The position numbers and the translations under genes are program-made. Below are positions 45,317 through 56,316 of a stretch of DNA of 64,000 nucleotides, one piece after another. Location of the stretch: NCBI GenBank assembly GCA_002917775.1, contig KZ627161.1, forward strand, positions 284,428 through 348,427. The letters run 5' to 3'. Every line of letters begins with the position of its first letter. Positions within the stretch are counted from its first letter, which is position 1. The stretch comes from Glaciozyma antarctica PI12. Its lineage: Eukaryota > Basidiomycota > Microbotryomycetes > Kriegeriales > Camptobasidiaceae. Below the pieces are notes generated by a model. It ran no database searches. It was not told where the DNA came from and saw only the letters and a program-made list of their open reading frames with translations.

Positions 45317-45596
45317 TCGTGCTGTACCGGCGGGCTGAGTTGGGGAGCAGGGAGAAAGGGAATAAGGAGAAAACGGTTTGTCTGCCGGCGCGGGCGGCGG
45401 GAGGCTCGCTCCCCGGGCCCCTGTCTCTAATCGATCTCTCTTTCGAACTTGTTTTCATTCCCTCCTTCCTTCCACTCCTCCCTTCCACCGATCCATCTCC
45501 ATCTTCCCCGCCAGCAGAGCATCACCAGGTCCGTACCGCCTCGCCCCCTCAAGGAATCCAACGCTCGCCCCCTCTTCAAGGAACCTCATCTCCGCC

Positions 45597-46589
45597 ATGT
45601 CCTTCTTCCCCCTCCCTCGCGTCGACCTCCTCGTCTACTCTCCCAGCCCAGCCGCCTTCGTCCCAGTCTTATCCGAGCTCCTCGAGCCCTCCCCACGCCT
45701 CACCAACCTCCTCATCCCCCAACTCCACGCCACTCTCCAAACCCTCGTTCGCACTCCTTCTCAGCTCCCCAAGACGTACGCCAGCCTCATCGCCTTGTGC
45801 GCCGAGACCGCGAATGCATGGGACGTGGACGACAAGGCCGCGTTCCTGGCGTGCCATCCTAGGATCGGAGAGACGAAGGGACTTAGCGCGGCAAGCAGCG
45901 CGGAACAGGGGCAGACGCCCGTCGGGGTCACTCAGGGAACGCCGGGAGAGGTGCTAAAGAGGCTCGGGGTGAGTTCCTTTCTATTGCAAGCTACATCGAT
46001 CGTGGGTTGGAGCTGCTGGGATTGCTGGGTGGTGGTGCGTTCGCGTCCCCACTTTGCGGGGGCGGAGCGACCCGAACAGCGAAGGAGGGTTGGAGAAGCT
46101 TCTTCTGCGGATGGGAGGTGCGGATGGGAGGGCCTTGTTTTTCTGGAGACGCGGATCAGCAAGTTCCTGGAGGCTAAGGGGGGCTTCGCAAGGACTCACG
46201 ACGCGGTGTTGAAGACGAGCTCGCTAACCGCTGTCTCTTCCTCCTCTCCAGATCCTCAACTCGCTATACGAAGAGTCCTTCCCCGGACTTCGCTTCGTCA
46301 CCTTCGTCAACGGCCGATCTCGCGCCGCCATCGTCCCCGAGCTAGAAGTGCGTCTTCGCTTCCTTGTCAACAATCTCGCGCTGACCCTTCTGTTGGATCA
46401 CAGGGTATCCTCGGTCTCTCCCTCCCCCCTCCCAGCGCCTCCACTTCCGAGCCCACTCTCTCCTCCCTTCGAACTCGCGCGAGCGTCCGCATCACGGGGA
46501 GTAAAGCGTGGAGGGAGGAGCTGCAGCGGGGGTTGGACGCGGTGTTTGCTATCGCGCTGGCACGGCTGGCGGCGAGGGGAGCCAAGTGA
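45597..46589 (+). CDS. OHCU decarboxylase (uric acid degradation)
   Basis: 2-oxo-4-hydroxy-4-carboxy-5-ureidoimidazoline decarboxylase, the last step from urate to S-allantoin. Start ATG 45597. Segments: PRVDLLVYSPSPAAFVPVLS, YASLIALCAETANAWDVDDK, AAFLACHPRIGETKGLSAAS (the catalytic His in CHPRIG), SAEQ, then a 283-nt intron (45969-46251), ILNSLYEESFPGLRFVTFVN, GRSRAAIVPELE, ILGLSLPPPS, ITGSKAWREELQRGLDAVFA and IALARLAARGAK, stop 46587-46589. HPRIG, S-EQ, LN-YE-FP-FV-FVNGR are the family motifs. An ORF reads through the long intron but contributes unrelated sequence. No peroxisomal PTS1 at the C terminus (ends RGAK). Confidence 0.9.
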   Translation: MSFFPLPRVDLLVYSPSPAAFVPVLSELLEPSPRLTNLLIPQLHATLQTLVRTPSQLPKTYASLIALCAETANAWDVDDKAAFLACHPRIGETKGLSAASSAEQGQTPVGVTQGTPGEVLKRLGVSSFLLQATSIVGWSCWDCWVVVRSRPHFAGAERPEQRRRVGEASSADGRCGWEGLVFLETRISKFLEAKGGFARTHDAVLKTSSLTAVSSSSPDPQLAIRRVLPRTSLRHLRQRPISRRHRPRARSASSLPCQQSRADPSVGSQGILGLSLPPPSASTSEPTLSSLRTRASVRITGSKAWREELQRGLDAVFAIALARLAARGAK

Positions 46590-46996
46590 GCTGGAACCCA
46601 GGGGAGGGCGCGCTTAGACAGGGTGGGTAGATACGGAGGTTGTTGTAGAAAGCAGGGGTCGCATCGTTGCGACCAAATTTTCCCAGTTTATTCGTCGCGT
46701 TCTGAAAGAGAGGCTCCTTGCTTCGGAATGGCACAGCGTGTTGAGATACGAAGGCGAGAGGTGAGTTCGAAGCGCAACATCGCAAAAGGTCCAAGTCGTT
46801 CGACGGGGCCCAAGTTCCGCGGCGCTCTGCTTTTCTCTCTCTCCCCTCCACCGTCAGTTCCCCAGGCAAGTCTTTGTTCCAAACCACTCTACGGTCGCTG
46901 CCACGGCAGACGTCCAACGCCGGCGGTCGTATCGTTCCCCACGCAGCTCCTGCGCTGACTCCACTTCCTCCCTGCGCTCAGGCCAGTCTCTCAGCA
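46590..46996. other. intergenic gap
   Basis: Between two plus-strand genes; holds the OHCU decarboxylase 3' end and the promoter of the methyltransferase. No gene seen. Confidence 0.5.
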
Positions 46997-48088
46997 ATGG
47001 ACGACGCAGAGCACACCCTCCGACCTCCATCCTCTCTGCTCCTCCCCTCTGCTTCAGTCCCCGTCGTCGACGCAGACGAGGAGGTGCGTCTCCTCCTCCC
47101 CCGCGTTCTGGAGGAACGCGTCACCTGACTCGACTCCAGACTCCAGATCCTCTACACCGCCAAAGCGCAGTACGAAGCCTCGGAAGCTTCCAGAGCTACT
47201 CCAGCGAGCTTGGGATTCGTACAAGCCAACGCGGACCTCGTGCCGATCTCGTTGACGATCGTCGAACCTGTTCGTGGTGCGGAGCCGACGACGACGACGG
47301 GGAAGAAGGCGAAGGGGAAACGGAAGGCGCCGTTGAAGCAGGTCGAGATTAAGTTAGAGCTTCATCAGGATTTGGATAGCTTGCGGAATCGGAAAGGCGA
47401 TACTGGTACGTTCACGCTCTCCGACCTCCTCTCGCAGTTCGCTCATTCCTCCTGACCCACAGGTTCAGTACTCTGGCGCGTCAGGTACGTTCCCACCTCT
47501 CCCTCCTTCTCAGAAGCCAATCCTCGTTACAGCCTGCACCTCGCCCAATTCCTCCTCCGCCAACACCACTTCCCCCCTCCCTCCCCTCTCCTCCCCCACT
47601 GGTCCACCTCCCGCATCCTCGAACTCGGCAGCGGCACTGGTTTCCTCGGCCTCGCTCTCTCCCGCACCGTCTCCCACTGGACCTTCTCAGACCAACTCCC
47701 TTCCCTCCCTCTCGTCCTCAAGAACGTCCGCGGCGCGCAGGATGTTCGGGAGCTGGATTGGCTTGCGGAGAGTAGGGATTGGAGAGAGGGGAAGAGGAAG
47801 AAAGAGGATGAGAGGTGGGATATCATCCTCGCGTGCGACTGTATCTACAACCCCTCCCTCTCCGTCCCCCTCGCTCAGACTATCTCCCACCTCGCGAAAC
47901 CAGGGACAGTAGTACTGGTGGCTTCGGAGCTGAGGGATCCGGAACCGCTTGAGGTGTTCTTGAGAGCTTGGCTTGAGCTCGGGTGGACGGTTGCGAGGGT
48001 TGGATTTGGCGAGGAGGAGGGGGAGGGGATTGGTGCGGGACAGTTTATAGTTTGGGCGGGGTGGAGGGAGGGCGATGCTGTACTTTGA
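46997..48088 (+). CDS. RKM5: Rkm5/METTL21-family lysine methyltransferase
   Basis: Seven-beta-strand SAM methyltransferase of the Lys-methyltransferase family; yeast Rkm5 modifies ribosomal protein L1. Start ATG 46997. After an N-terminal strand region (PISLTIVEPVRG, KQVEIKLELHQDLDSLRNRK), GDTGSVLWRV leads into SLHLAQFLLRQHHFPPPSP, motif I RILELGSGTGFLGLALSRTV, FSDQLPSLPLVLKNVRG, LDWLAESRDW, IILACDCIYNPSLSVPLAQT and a C-terminal GQFIVWAGWREGDAVL, stop 48086-48088. The G-SVLW, LELGSGTG, D-LP-LLKN, LDW and DCIYN motifs are those of Rkm5/METTL21. Choice of Rkm5 over other paralogues rests on the N-terminal extension and the VLWRV and IVWxGW ends, so the symbol is tentative. Confidence 0.78.
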
Positions 48089-48106
48089 TCGAGACGAACG
48101 ATAGGC

Positions 48107-49800
48107 TCAGAGACCATAGCTATCGTCCACTCCTTCCGGAGGATCCTCATCTACGAAAAACACCGTCAGCACTTCACACCCTCGCAACCCCACACGTTAC
48201 TCACCCAACAGCTCCTCCAAAAAACTCTCCGCTCCTCTCCCCGTCGCTCTCTCCACTCTCGGCGGCGTCTTCTTCCCTCCCCATTCCTCCCTCGCCATCG
48301 ACGCCCTGAGCTTCGGCTCCGCGACCGGCTGATCGTCCTCGACGTGATGGATCGCTGGAGGAGGCGGTACGACGCGTGAGGGGAGTCGAGAGGGTTTGAT
48401 GAGCTTGGGAAAGACTGGTAGAGGGGGAGGAGGTGCGAGAGAGTCGAGGAGGTGCGCGACGCGGAGGTCGAGGGATCCTGGGGTCGCCAAAGGGGTGCGA
48501 AGGAGGTGAGAGGACGTGGGATTTGATGGGGGCTTGAAGTTGAATAGTGAGGGAGGAGGGGAGCGCGCTGGAGGAGGGAGGGAGGAGGCGTGGGTCGTGC
48601 GGGCGAGGAGGGAGGACTCGGCGCGTAGAGCTGTGGACCAGGCGGCGGCGTGCGAAGAGTGCGTTGGATGCGAGGTTTCGGGTGTCGAGGAGGAGGCGGA
48701 GATGTTGGTCGGCGCCGTAGATTTGGCTGCGTCCGAAAGCGTTGCGAGAGAGGAGAGGAGGAGGTTGTGGGCGGACGTTGTGTCGCTGGTTGTTGAGGAT
48801 GGCGATGACCGAAGTGCGGCGTCGTCCTGACCTGGTAACGAAGCCTACGGAGTTACTTCAGCAAACTTTTTCTGTACGCGAGAGGAGAACGCACCTTCGC
48901 AGTAGTATCTGAAGGCAGAAACGCTGGAGAGGAGCGACATGTACGCGGATCTCCGGTCGCAAGTAGTGACCACACAGCAGGAGATAACTGCTGCACTCGC
49001 TCGTCCCGTAGAGCAAAAAGATGCTTCATATCGAGATCTGCGTGCTCCCGTTTGACGAAAGAGTCAGACGCGAGCTGCGCCTGCCCAAAGGGGTCAGGAT
49101 CAGAAGCTCGCCAAGGGGGCGCGAGCTGGACGCACCTTGGTCTGGAGAAGCTCAAGGCCATGTGCTCGTAGAATAGCTAGCTTCTTTCCGCATTCCTGGA
49201 CTCGAGCAGACGCGACCGCAGCCTCGGCTCGATACAAGCCCGCAGCGAGCTCCGCAACCTCGACTGCTTGCTCCGGGGAGAGGTCCTTCGGTACCTTGCA
49301 GTCTGCGCCACCAATCAGCCCGCTTGAACACACAGCTCAGGTACCCTACTCACCGACCAGGCTCCCCTTCATTCCCTCCACCCGAGTCCGCAACGCCAGC
49401 GCGCCCAAGAACGACAGGACCTTCTCCCACCTCTCCCCTTTCGCCTCATCCCCAAAGCTGCGCCTCCACACCACACCCACTTCTATCCCCTCCCCCCTCT
49501 CCTTCTCCGTCTTTAAGAGCCCCTCCACCGCCCTCCCCATTTCGGCCCTAAACTGCTTCGCGTCGGCATGTGAGAGAGGCGGCCAGAGGGGCAAGGACTT
49601 GGCGGGTGCGATGAGGGTGAGAAAAGAGTAGAGGAGGAGGTCAAATTGGCGTTGGCGAGTGGTGAGTGGGGTCGAGGGGTGGAAGGAGAGGGAGGATACA
49701 GGAGGGAGAGTGGAATATGGTCCAACAAGGAGGGAGGGCGAGGGGAGGAGGAGGAGAGCGGCGAGGGAGGACCAGTGCCAGGTTAGGAACTCCAGTTTGG
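48107..49800 (-). CDS. HAUS6: HAUS6-like augmin subunit (start unresolved)
   Basis: Probable homologue of HAUS augmin complex subunit 6, which recruits gamma-tubulin to spindle microtubules. The N-terminal domain reads LTTRQRQFDLLLYSFLTLIA, LPLWPPLSHADAKQFRAEMG and VVWRRSFGDEAKGERWEKVL, followed by SFLGALALRTRVEGMK, matching the HAUS6_N pattern (V-R-S-x-x-D-E-x-K-G-E-R-x-E-x-V-L). A helical part follows (LSPEQAVEVAELAAGLYRAE, VQECGKKLAILRAHGLELLQ), then a Ser/Pro-rich tail and PPEGVDDSYGL, stop 48107-48109. No in-frame ATG was found upstream of this domain except an internal Met at about 49541; the only other minus-strand ATG overlaps the divergent gene's ATG at 50018. The start given is a guess. 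Confidence 0.65.
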
Positions 49801-50017
49801 CAGTGTCTTGAGAGCTTGGACGCGTTCGTCGTCGCTGGGAGGTTGGGGGAAGAGGAAGGCGAGGGGACGCCAGCTCTTTTCGCTCGAGTCGCCTCTCTCC
49901 TTCCTACCCTCAACACCCAGCACAGAGTATCACCTTGCACGAGCACCTAGAGCTCTGTATCCGTATCGGGCCACCAGCACGAGCTCCGACCTCCCTCCTT
50001 CAACCGAAAACGCAAAC

Positions 50018-51067
50018 ATGGCCACCACCTCTTCCACCTCTCCCCCTTCGTTCGACGGCGGCATGCTCGACTTCTTCCACACTCTAGAGAAGCTCAAGGT
50101 GAGCCACGATTCCTCAGCCAGGTGGACCAAGTCGGGAGGAGAGCGAGAGGAGCTGACTTGCGTCTGCGCTCCAACAGACGGAGAAGCGAACGGGCTGGGT
50201 CAACCAGAAGGTCCATCAGCCCGAGTCCGTCGCAGACCACATGTACCGCATGGCAATGATGGCCCTCGTACTTCCCGAGAGCGACGGACCTCCCCTCAAC
50301 ATCGCTCGGTGCGCTCTCTCTCTCCCTTCGGCCGAGCGCTGCGCTGACGCTCGCGGTAGATGCGTGATGATGTCGCTCGTGCACGATTTGGCGGAAGCGG
50401 ATGTGGGAGATATTACACCGCCTCATGCGAGTGGGATCTCGCGCGCGGACAAGCTCGAGATGGAAGCTGTGCGTACTCCTCTCTACGCGTTCTCCTCTCG
50501 CGAGCTGATCAAGATTCGACTGCAGAAAGCGATTGTTCGCATTACTGGACTCCTGGGACACCCTTCAATCCAGAGCTTGCGCGTCCTATCGCTGTGGGAG
50601 GAGTACGAGGCGAGGGAGACTCCAGAGTCCAAGTTTGTCAAGGATCTGGACCTGTTTGAGCTGGGAGTGCAGGCGGTCGAGTACGAGAATTGTGAGTCCG
50701 TTTGGAAGTGGTGCACGGCGTGAGGGAGCTGACGATGTTGGCCCAGCGAACGGAATTCGAACGCTCCAAGGCTTCTTCGAGTCGACAGTGCCCCGAATCC
50801 TCCACCCCACCGTCAAGCTTTGGGCCCAAGAGCTGTGCGTAGTTTTTATTACTGCGTGTTGAGCTTGCTGGAACTCACTCGTTCTTGCGCAGAATGGAGC
50901 AGCGACGATCAAAATGGGCCGAGCGAGGCTGGACCGACTACGTTCACGTCGATATCGCTCCGTCGGAACCTCTCACGCTCAACTGGCTTACGCTGAATGG
51001 GACGAATGTGGAGGAGGAGACGAATGGAGTGCGGTTGCCGGAGAGGGTTTGGGGATCGCACGCCTAG
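50018..51067 (+). CDS. HDDC2/YfbR-type HD-domain 5'-deoxynucleotidase
   Basis: HD-domain phosphohydrolase of the HDDC2 family (yeast YGK1/YBR242W), which dephosphorylates deoxynucleoside 5'-monophosphates. Start ATG 50018. Segments: MLDFFHTLEKLKTEKRTGWV, VHQPESVADHMYRMAMMALV (first metal His), CVMMSLVHDLAEADVGDITP (the HD pair), SGISRADKLEMEAEAI, VRITGLLG, SLWEEYEARETPESKFVKDL (E-Y-x5-T-P-E-x-x-x-x-K-D-x-D), FELGVQAVEYE, TLQGFFESTV and LWAQELMEQRRSKWAERGW, stop 51065-51067. All HD ligands (H, HD, D) are present. Six introns. The initiator sits in a CATG palindrome, so the same four bases also hold a minus-strand ATG. Confidence 0.92.
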
Positions 51068-51339
51068 TCCGAGGCGTAGGTAATTCGGCGTCGAGATGGT
51101 CGAAAGGAGGGCGAACTTTTTAGCATTAATAGATTGTAGAATTTAGCACCGTCGTGGCTCAGAGTAGTGTTTCCTCAGAGAAAGAGCGACGGGTCGAATA
51201 AAACCGGGGAGTTTGGCGGAGTTGCTCAAACGAGGAGAGAGGACGGCGACGTCGCCGCAGGCTTTCTCTTCCTCTCTCTTTCCTCACAGCAGCGCAGGCG
51301 AAGTCTCAGGTCGGAGAAGGAGCTTCTTCTGCAGGAACC

Positions 51340-53690
51340 ATGGTGCGTCTCCTCCGGCGGCAGCCCTGGCTTGCAGCGCGCCCTCAGCTAACGCTCTCCG
51401 ACCCTCACCAGTTCCCCGACCTTCTCCCCATACGCATCAGTAAGTCCCCGTCCTGCTCCTCGTACGGCCAGTCGCTCACACCCTACGCAGTCCTCCGAGT
51501 CGCCATTGCCGCCCTCAACAGCATCGCCCCTTTCTGCCTTCTCTACTCCTCCCTCTCCTACCTCGTCTACCCCGCCCCACCTCTCATCCTCCTCAACTTC
51601 ATCCCTCTCTCCAACCTCTTCGCCACCGACTCGTACCACCAGCTCTTCCACGCGTGGTGCCTCGTCGAATCACTCTGGTTCTTCGTCCACGCGCTCGGGC
51701 GGCAGCTCGTCGCGCGGGGATTATGGGATCTAAGAGGGAAGAAGGAGGTGATGGGGAGTGAGGAGAGGTGGAGGTTGTGGATCAAGATGCTGGAGAGCTC
51801 GGTGGACCCGAGCAGCTGGCTGAATGGGATGTTCATGGCGCCTGGGTTCAAGGCGGCGCCGCTGGGGATGCAGGATGAGGCGATTACGAGGGTTAGGATC
51901 GAGGAGATTGGGAGGGATAATGTGGAGGAGGTGCGTGGGTTTGGGACGCGCTAAAAGGGCGAGAGCTAACGGGCATGAGGGCAGTTCATCGCTCACTTCA
52001 TGTTTGGTTCCGCTGCGCGATTGATGAAGCCAGGGTCCCTACAACGAGGTAAGAACTGCCCCGCCGGCGCTCGAAGACCCGCTCATCAAGTTACTGTCGC
52101 AGCCGAGCTTCATTCGATGGTCCTCCTGCTCGAGCTGGCGATTCAAACCTCTCGCACGACCTCCTCTGGACCCGCGGCAAACGGCACTCTCCCATTTCGC
52201 TTTCCTCACGGACGCAGTCTCCACAAGGCGTTCTTGATCTACGATGAACCGATGGTCACCTCTCACCACCCGTTCCTATTTTATTTCGTGCGTCTCGTCT
52301 CGCTCTGCCTCGCCCTGCGCCGTTGCTGAGCATGAACGTTGTGAAGGTCGTATGGGTGGCTTCAGGGATGGGAAACACGGCGCTATACCTAGCTGGCTTT
52401 CGCTATTACGGGATGCGAAGATCCGTGAGCTCTCCAGGCTGCTGCGGCTTCGACCGGAAGCTGACGTCTGGATGTTCGCAGTGGCCCTTCCCACTGTTCA
52501 TTATGCGAGGCTCTCGAACCGCTCTCGACAGCTTGCTGGAGCCGCTCAAGTTCGAAGTCGACGCGCACCTCGCCGACAAGGCAAGCTTCCCTCCGCCTCG
52601 ACCGCTTGCACCTCGCTAACCACTCTCCCAGATCGGGTACTGGTTCCACCCCGGCTCGAAGAAAGCTCAAGCAGCTGGCCTACAGCCTGTCCTCTTCTTC
52701 CACGGCATCAGCGGAACGTACGGACCCTCGCTCTTCATCGTCTTCCTGCGATACTGCACTGGACGACCTTTCTTCCTCCCCGAGTATCCGTACGTGACGA
52801 TGCGCCTCGCTCCCCCCAGTTCAATCGTGACGAGGAGGGAGACGATCGCGGCGGCGCGGAAGATGCTGTGGAGGCATGGGTTTACGATTCCGGATGTGGG
52901 AGGGGAGAAGGAGGAGTGGAGGAAGGGGAAGGTCATCTTGGTCGGGCATTCGTTGGGCGCTGGGCCGTGTGCGTGGATGCTGCGTGATGGGGTGAGTCGT
53001 TTGTCGTTGTGAGCGAGCGTGTTGAGCTGATGTCTCCTCGCTCAGCCTGATATCGTCGCGGGGAGCGTGTTAATCGACCCCATGAGCGTGTTGATCTTTG
53101 CAGCCGACGGTCCTCGCAGCTTCTTCAGGACCGAATGCCGCACAGCAGGGTACGTGACCTCTCCATTTTCTCAAAGATCAACGGCTGACCCCAAATCATC
53201 GCAGCGAGATCTTCTTCCGCTACTTTGCTCTCGAGCGAGGGATCAACCACTTTCTGACCCGCCATCTTCGCTGGACCGACTCAGTCATATTTGGCCCCAA
53301 GCCCGTCGCTCCTCTCCCCCCCTCCGCAGCCGCCATCATTCCTCGCATCGCTCTCCGACCCCTTTCGCCACCGAACGACATACCCAACTACGCTCCTTTC
53401 ATCTCTCCCTGCCCTCTAGGCCCCTTCGTGAGCTCCCAACTCCTTCCTTTGAGTCAAGCTAACGACGCTCGCAGCCCTCAATCCTCTTCTACAGCGAAGC
53501 CGACTGCATCCTCTCCGTTCGCAAGATTCGCACGTACCTCGAAGGAACGGGCTTCGATGAAAGGTCTCTGAGGATCATGCCGGCGATGGAACATGCGGGG
53601 TTGTTGATTAGACCGAGTTGGGCGAGACAGGTTGCGAGTGCTATTGATGAGGTTGGAAGGGCGGCGGAGGAGGAGGATGAGGTAGATTAG
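51340..53690 (+). CDS. Membrane-anchored alpha/beta hydrolase
   Basis: Fungal serine-hydrolase-like protein with N-terminal membrane helices. Start ATG 51340; this codon is the whole first coding exon if the GTGCGT...CACCAG intron (51343-51411) is removed, giving MFPDLLPIRI, then LRVAIAALNSIAPFCLLYSS and PPLILLNFIPLSNLFATDSY (hydrophobic), FHAWCLVESLWFFVHAL, FIAHFMFGSAARLMKP, then the hydrolase fold: IGYWFHPGSKKAQAAGLQP, VLFFHGISGTYGPSLFIVF (the HG oxyanion strand), EWRKGKVILVGHSLGAGPCA (nucleophile elbow GHSLG), SVLIDPMSVLIF, PSILFYSEADCILSVRK (acid) and LRIMPAMEHAGLLIRP (catalytic His), ending EEEDEVD. The Ser-Asp-His triad is complete. Lipase, thioesterase or esterase activity cannot be told apart. 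Confidence 0.85.
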
Positions 53691-53878
53691 ATTAGAGATG
53701 AGGTTGCTTAATTAGAGTGGATGAGTTCTCGGTAGACGGATTGAGGGATTGAGCGAGGAAACTCGACGCGTGCGAAGGTCCTCGTCGCACACCTCGATCA
53801 GAAAATCGACGAGGGGGAGGAGCTCGAGAGCCCTCCGCTGCTTCTCCTTCCACTCCTCCCAGCCCTCAAGTGCAAACC

Positions 53879-56043
53879 ATGTCTGGTAAGCCACAGCACC
53901 AGCTGCGCGCTCCCTGCCCAGCCACTCGCCGCGCCCCTCCCAAAAGAGCTCGAGCTAACCTTCCCTCCTCCCAGACGCCGTAGCCTCTCTCAGCTCCCGT
54001 CTCGCCGACCTCGACCCAGCTCTCGCCCCTTCCACCCCCGAGCGCTCACCCGCCGCCCCGACTTCTCCCACCGCCACGCCCGTCGTCGTAGCAGAACCTC
54101 CTCCGAGCGTGGGGACTGGTGAAAAAGGTTTGTCGTAGGCGCCATGGGCACGGGCGGAGGGAGCTGATGTGTTGCTTGGGAGTAGCGTCTGCGTTGTTGG
54201 AGAGCTTGTCGCACGAGGTTCAGGTCGAGGAGCGCGGAGTGGAGGTAGCGGAGTATGGAGCTGACGCCTTGTGCGGGTGCGTAGGTGACGCTGGCGGACC
54301 AGCAGCAGGATCCCAACTCGCCTCTCTTCTCTGCAAAGTCCTTTGAGGACCTCAACCTGTGCGTGTGCACTGGCTTCGTGCTCGTTCGAGGGAAGCTGAT
54401 GGAGCGGGACGATCAAGTCATCCGAACCTGCTCAAGGGTGTCTACAAGATGGGGTTCCAGAAGCCTTCCAAGATCCAAGAGCGTGCTCTGCCTTTGTTGC
54501 TACAGAACCCGTGCGTTAGGTCCCGCCCCATCTGCCTCGCGCCAGCTCACGTCGTCTCCTCAACAGTCCGAGGAACATGATCGGGCAATCGCAGTCAGGA
54601 ACAGGCAAGACTGCAGCTTTCGCCTTGACTATGCTCTCGCGCGTCGATATGGATCTCAAGCAGCCGCAGGTACGGTTTCCTGCCACCACGAAACCAGGTC
54701 GTTGAGGTGCTGATCGAGCTCTCCGCAGGCCATCTGCATCGCGCCTTCACGCGAGCTCGCACTACAGATCATGTCGGTCGTGCAGCGGATGGGAGAGTAC
54801 ACGCCCGTCGAGTGCTTTCACGCAGGACGCGACTCGGTCAAGCGAGGGATGCCCAAGTTGACGTGCCAGATCGTTGTCGGAACGCCGGGAACGATCATCG
54901 ACGTGAGTAGGCGTGCTGAAGGGGAGCTAAAGGGAGCGAGCTGACGAATGACTGCAGATGGTCATCAAGTCGAGGGTGCTGGAGCTTACCCACGTCAAGG
55001 TTTTTGTCCTCGATGAGGCGGACAACATGCTCGAGTCGGGAACGATGGGCGAGCAGAGTATCCAAGTCAAGAAGTGCGTCTCTCCCGTCATCTCGTCCTT
55101 GTTCATCACGCTGATCAACCCTCGCTTCCAGCCTCATCACCAAGTTCGCTCAAAATCCCCAGATCGTCCTCTTCTCCGCCACTTTCGCCGACTCGGTCCG
55201 GAACTTTGCCGCTCGCTTCGCACCAAGCGCCAACGAGATTCGTCTGAAGCAAGAGGAGCTGAGTCTGGACGCGATCAAGCAGTTCTTCATGGGTGCGCGC
55301 GGACTTCGCTTTTCGAGTCGGACCTCGCTGACCGAGGACTCGACAGACTGCCGAGACGAGGCTCACAAATACGAGGTTCTTGTCGAGCTCTACAACCTTC
55401 TCACCATCGGCCAGAGCATCATCTTCGTCAAGGTGCGTTCTTTCGCTCTTCTCCCTCTGCGATGTTTCGTTGCTGAACCTCGCTTCCGTCCGCCAGAGAC
55501 GCGACACTGCCGATGAGATCGCCAAGCGCATGACTGCAGAAGGACATCAAGTCACCTCTCTTCACGGCAAGCTCGAGACTGGCGAGCGCGACGCGGTGAT
55601 GGAGTCGTTCCGGGACGGCAAGACCAAGGTCCTCATCACGACCAACGTTATCGCCCGCGGAATCGACGTCCTCCAGGTTAACATGGTCGTCAACTACGAC
55701 CTCCCTCTCGATGCGAGCAACAAGCCTGATCCCGAAACGTACCTGCACCGAATCGGTACGTCGTTCTGCTGGTGCCGTGCGAGGAATGGGAGCTGATTTA
55801 TCTTTTTCGCAGGCCGGACGGGGCGGTTTGGACGTCAAGGAGTCTCGATCAACTTTGTGCACGACCGCAAGTCGTTCCAGGACATGGAGTTTATTCGAAA
55901 GGCGCTCGGGAAACCCATTGTTCGCGTCGACACGTCGGATTTCGAGCAGATGGAGGCTGTGAGTTTGCTTTCGCCGTTTCGAGGTCTTCGTGTGCTGATT
56001 TCGCTGCTGTGGATAGACTCTCAAGGCTGCGATGAAGGCGTAG
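53879..56043 (+). CDS. DBP5: DEAD-box RNA helicase Dbp5 (DDX19)
   Basis: ATP-dependent helicase at the cytoplasmic face of the nuclear pore that strips export factors from mRNA. Start ATG 53879; the first coding exon is only 7 nt (MS plus one base). Motifs in order: [37 protein letters not shown] (Q motif), [20 protein letters not shown] (I), [15 protein letters not shown] (Ia), [14 protein letters not shown] (Ib), [16 protein letters not shown] (II), [19 protein letters not shown] (III), [17 protein letters not shown] (IV), [19 protein letters not shown] (V) and [20 protein letters not shown] (VI), ending TLKAAMKA, stop 56041-56043. [18 protein letters not shown] and the short tail identify Dbp5 among DEAD-box proteins. 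About ten introns. Rae1, another export factor, lies 7 kb downstream. Confidence 0.96.
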
Positions 56044-56316
56044 AGAGGAGGGAGAGGAATACCCGCAATTTGATACCCAGCTCAGCTACAGCTGCATTTA
56101 TATAGACAGCATCCTCTCGCTCAAGTTGCTACTGTCCCCTTTCAAGCTGCTCAAGCTGAAGCTTCCCTTTGTCTTGAGGGAGAACAAAGGGAGGTAAACA
56201 AACTTGAAAGGAAGTCGCGTCTTTTGTCTCCCACGCGGGGGCCTTTGTGCTCGTCCTCGTTCGTTTGCTCCTTGACTCTTCGACACGACTCTCAGCGACA
56301 GGCCCCAAACCCCAAA

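Noticed and set aside
45969-46251. Read-through frame within the OHCU decarboxylase as an added exon
   Set aside because: Begins with GTGAGT and ends GCTAACC...CTCCAG; the encoded sequence has no place in the family alignment.
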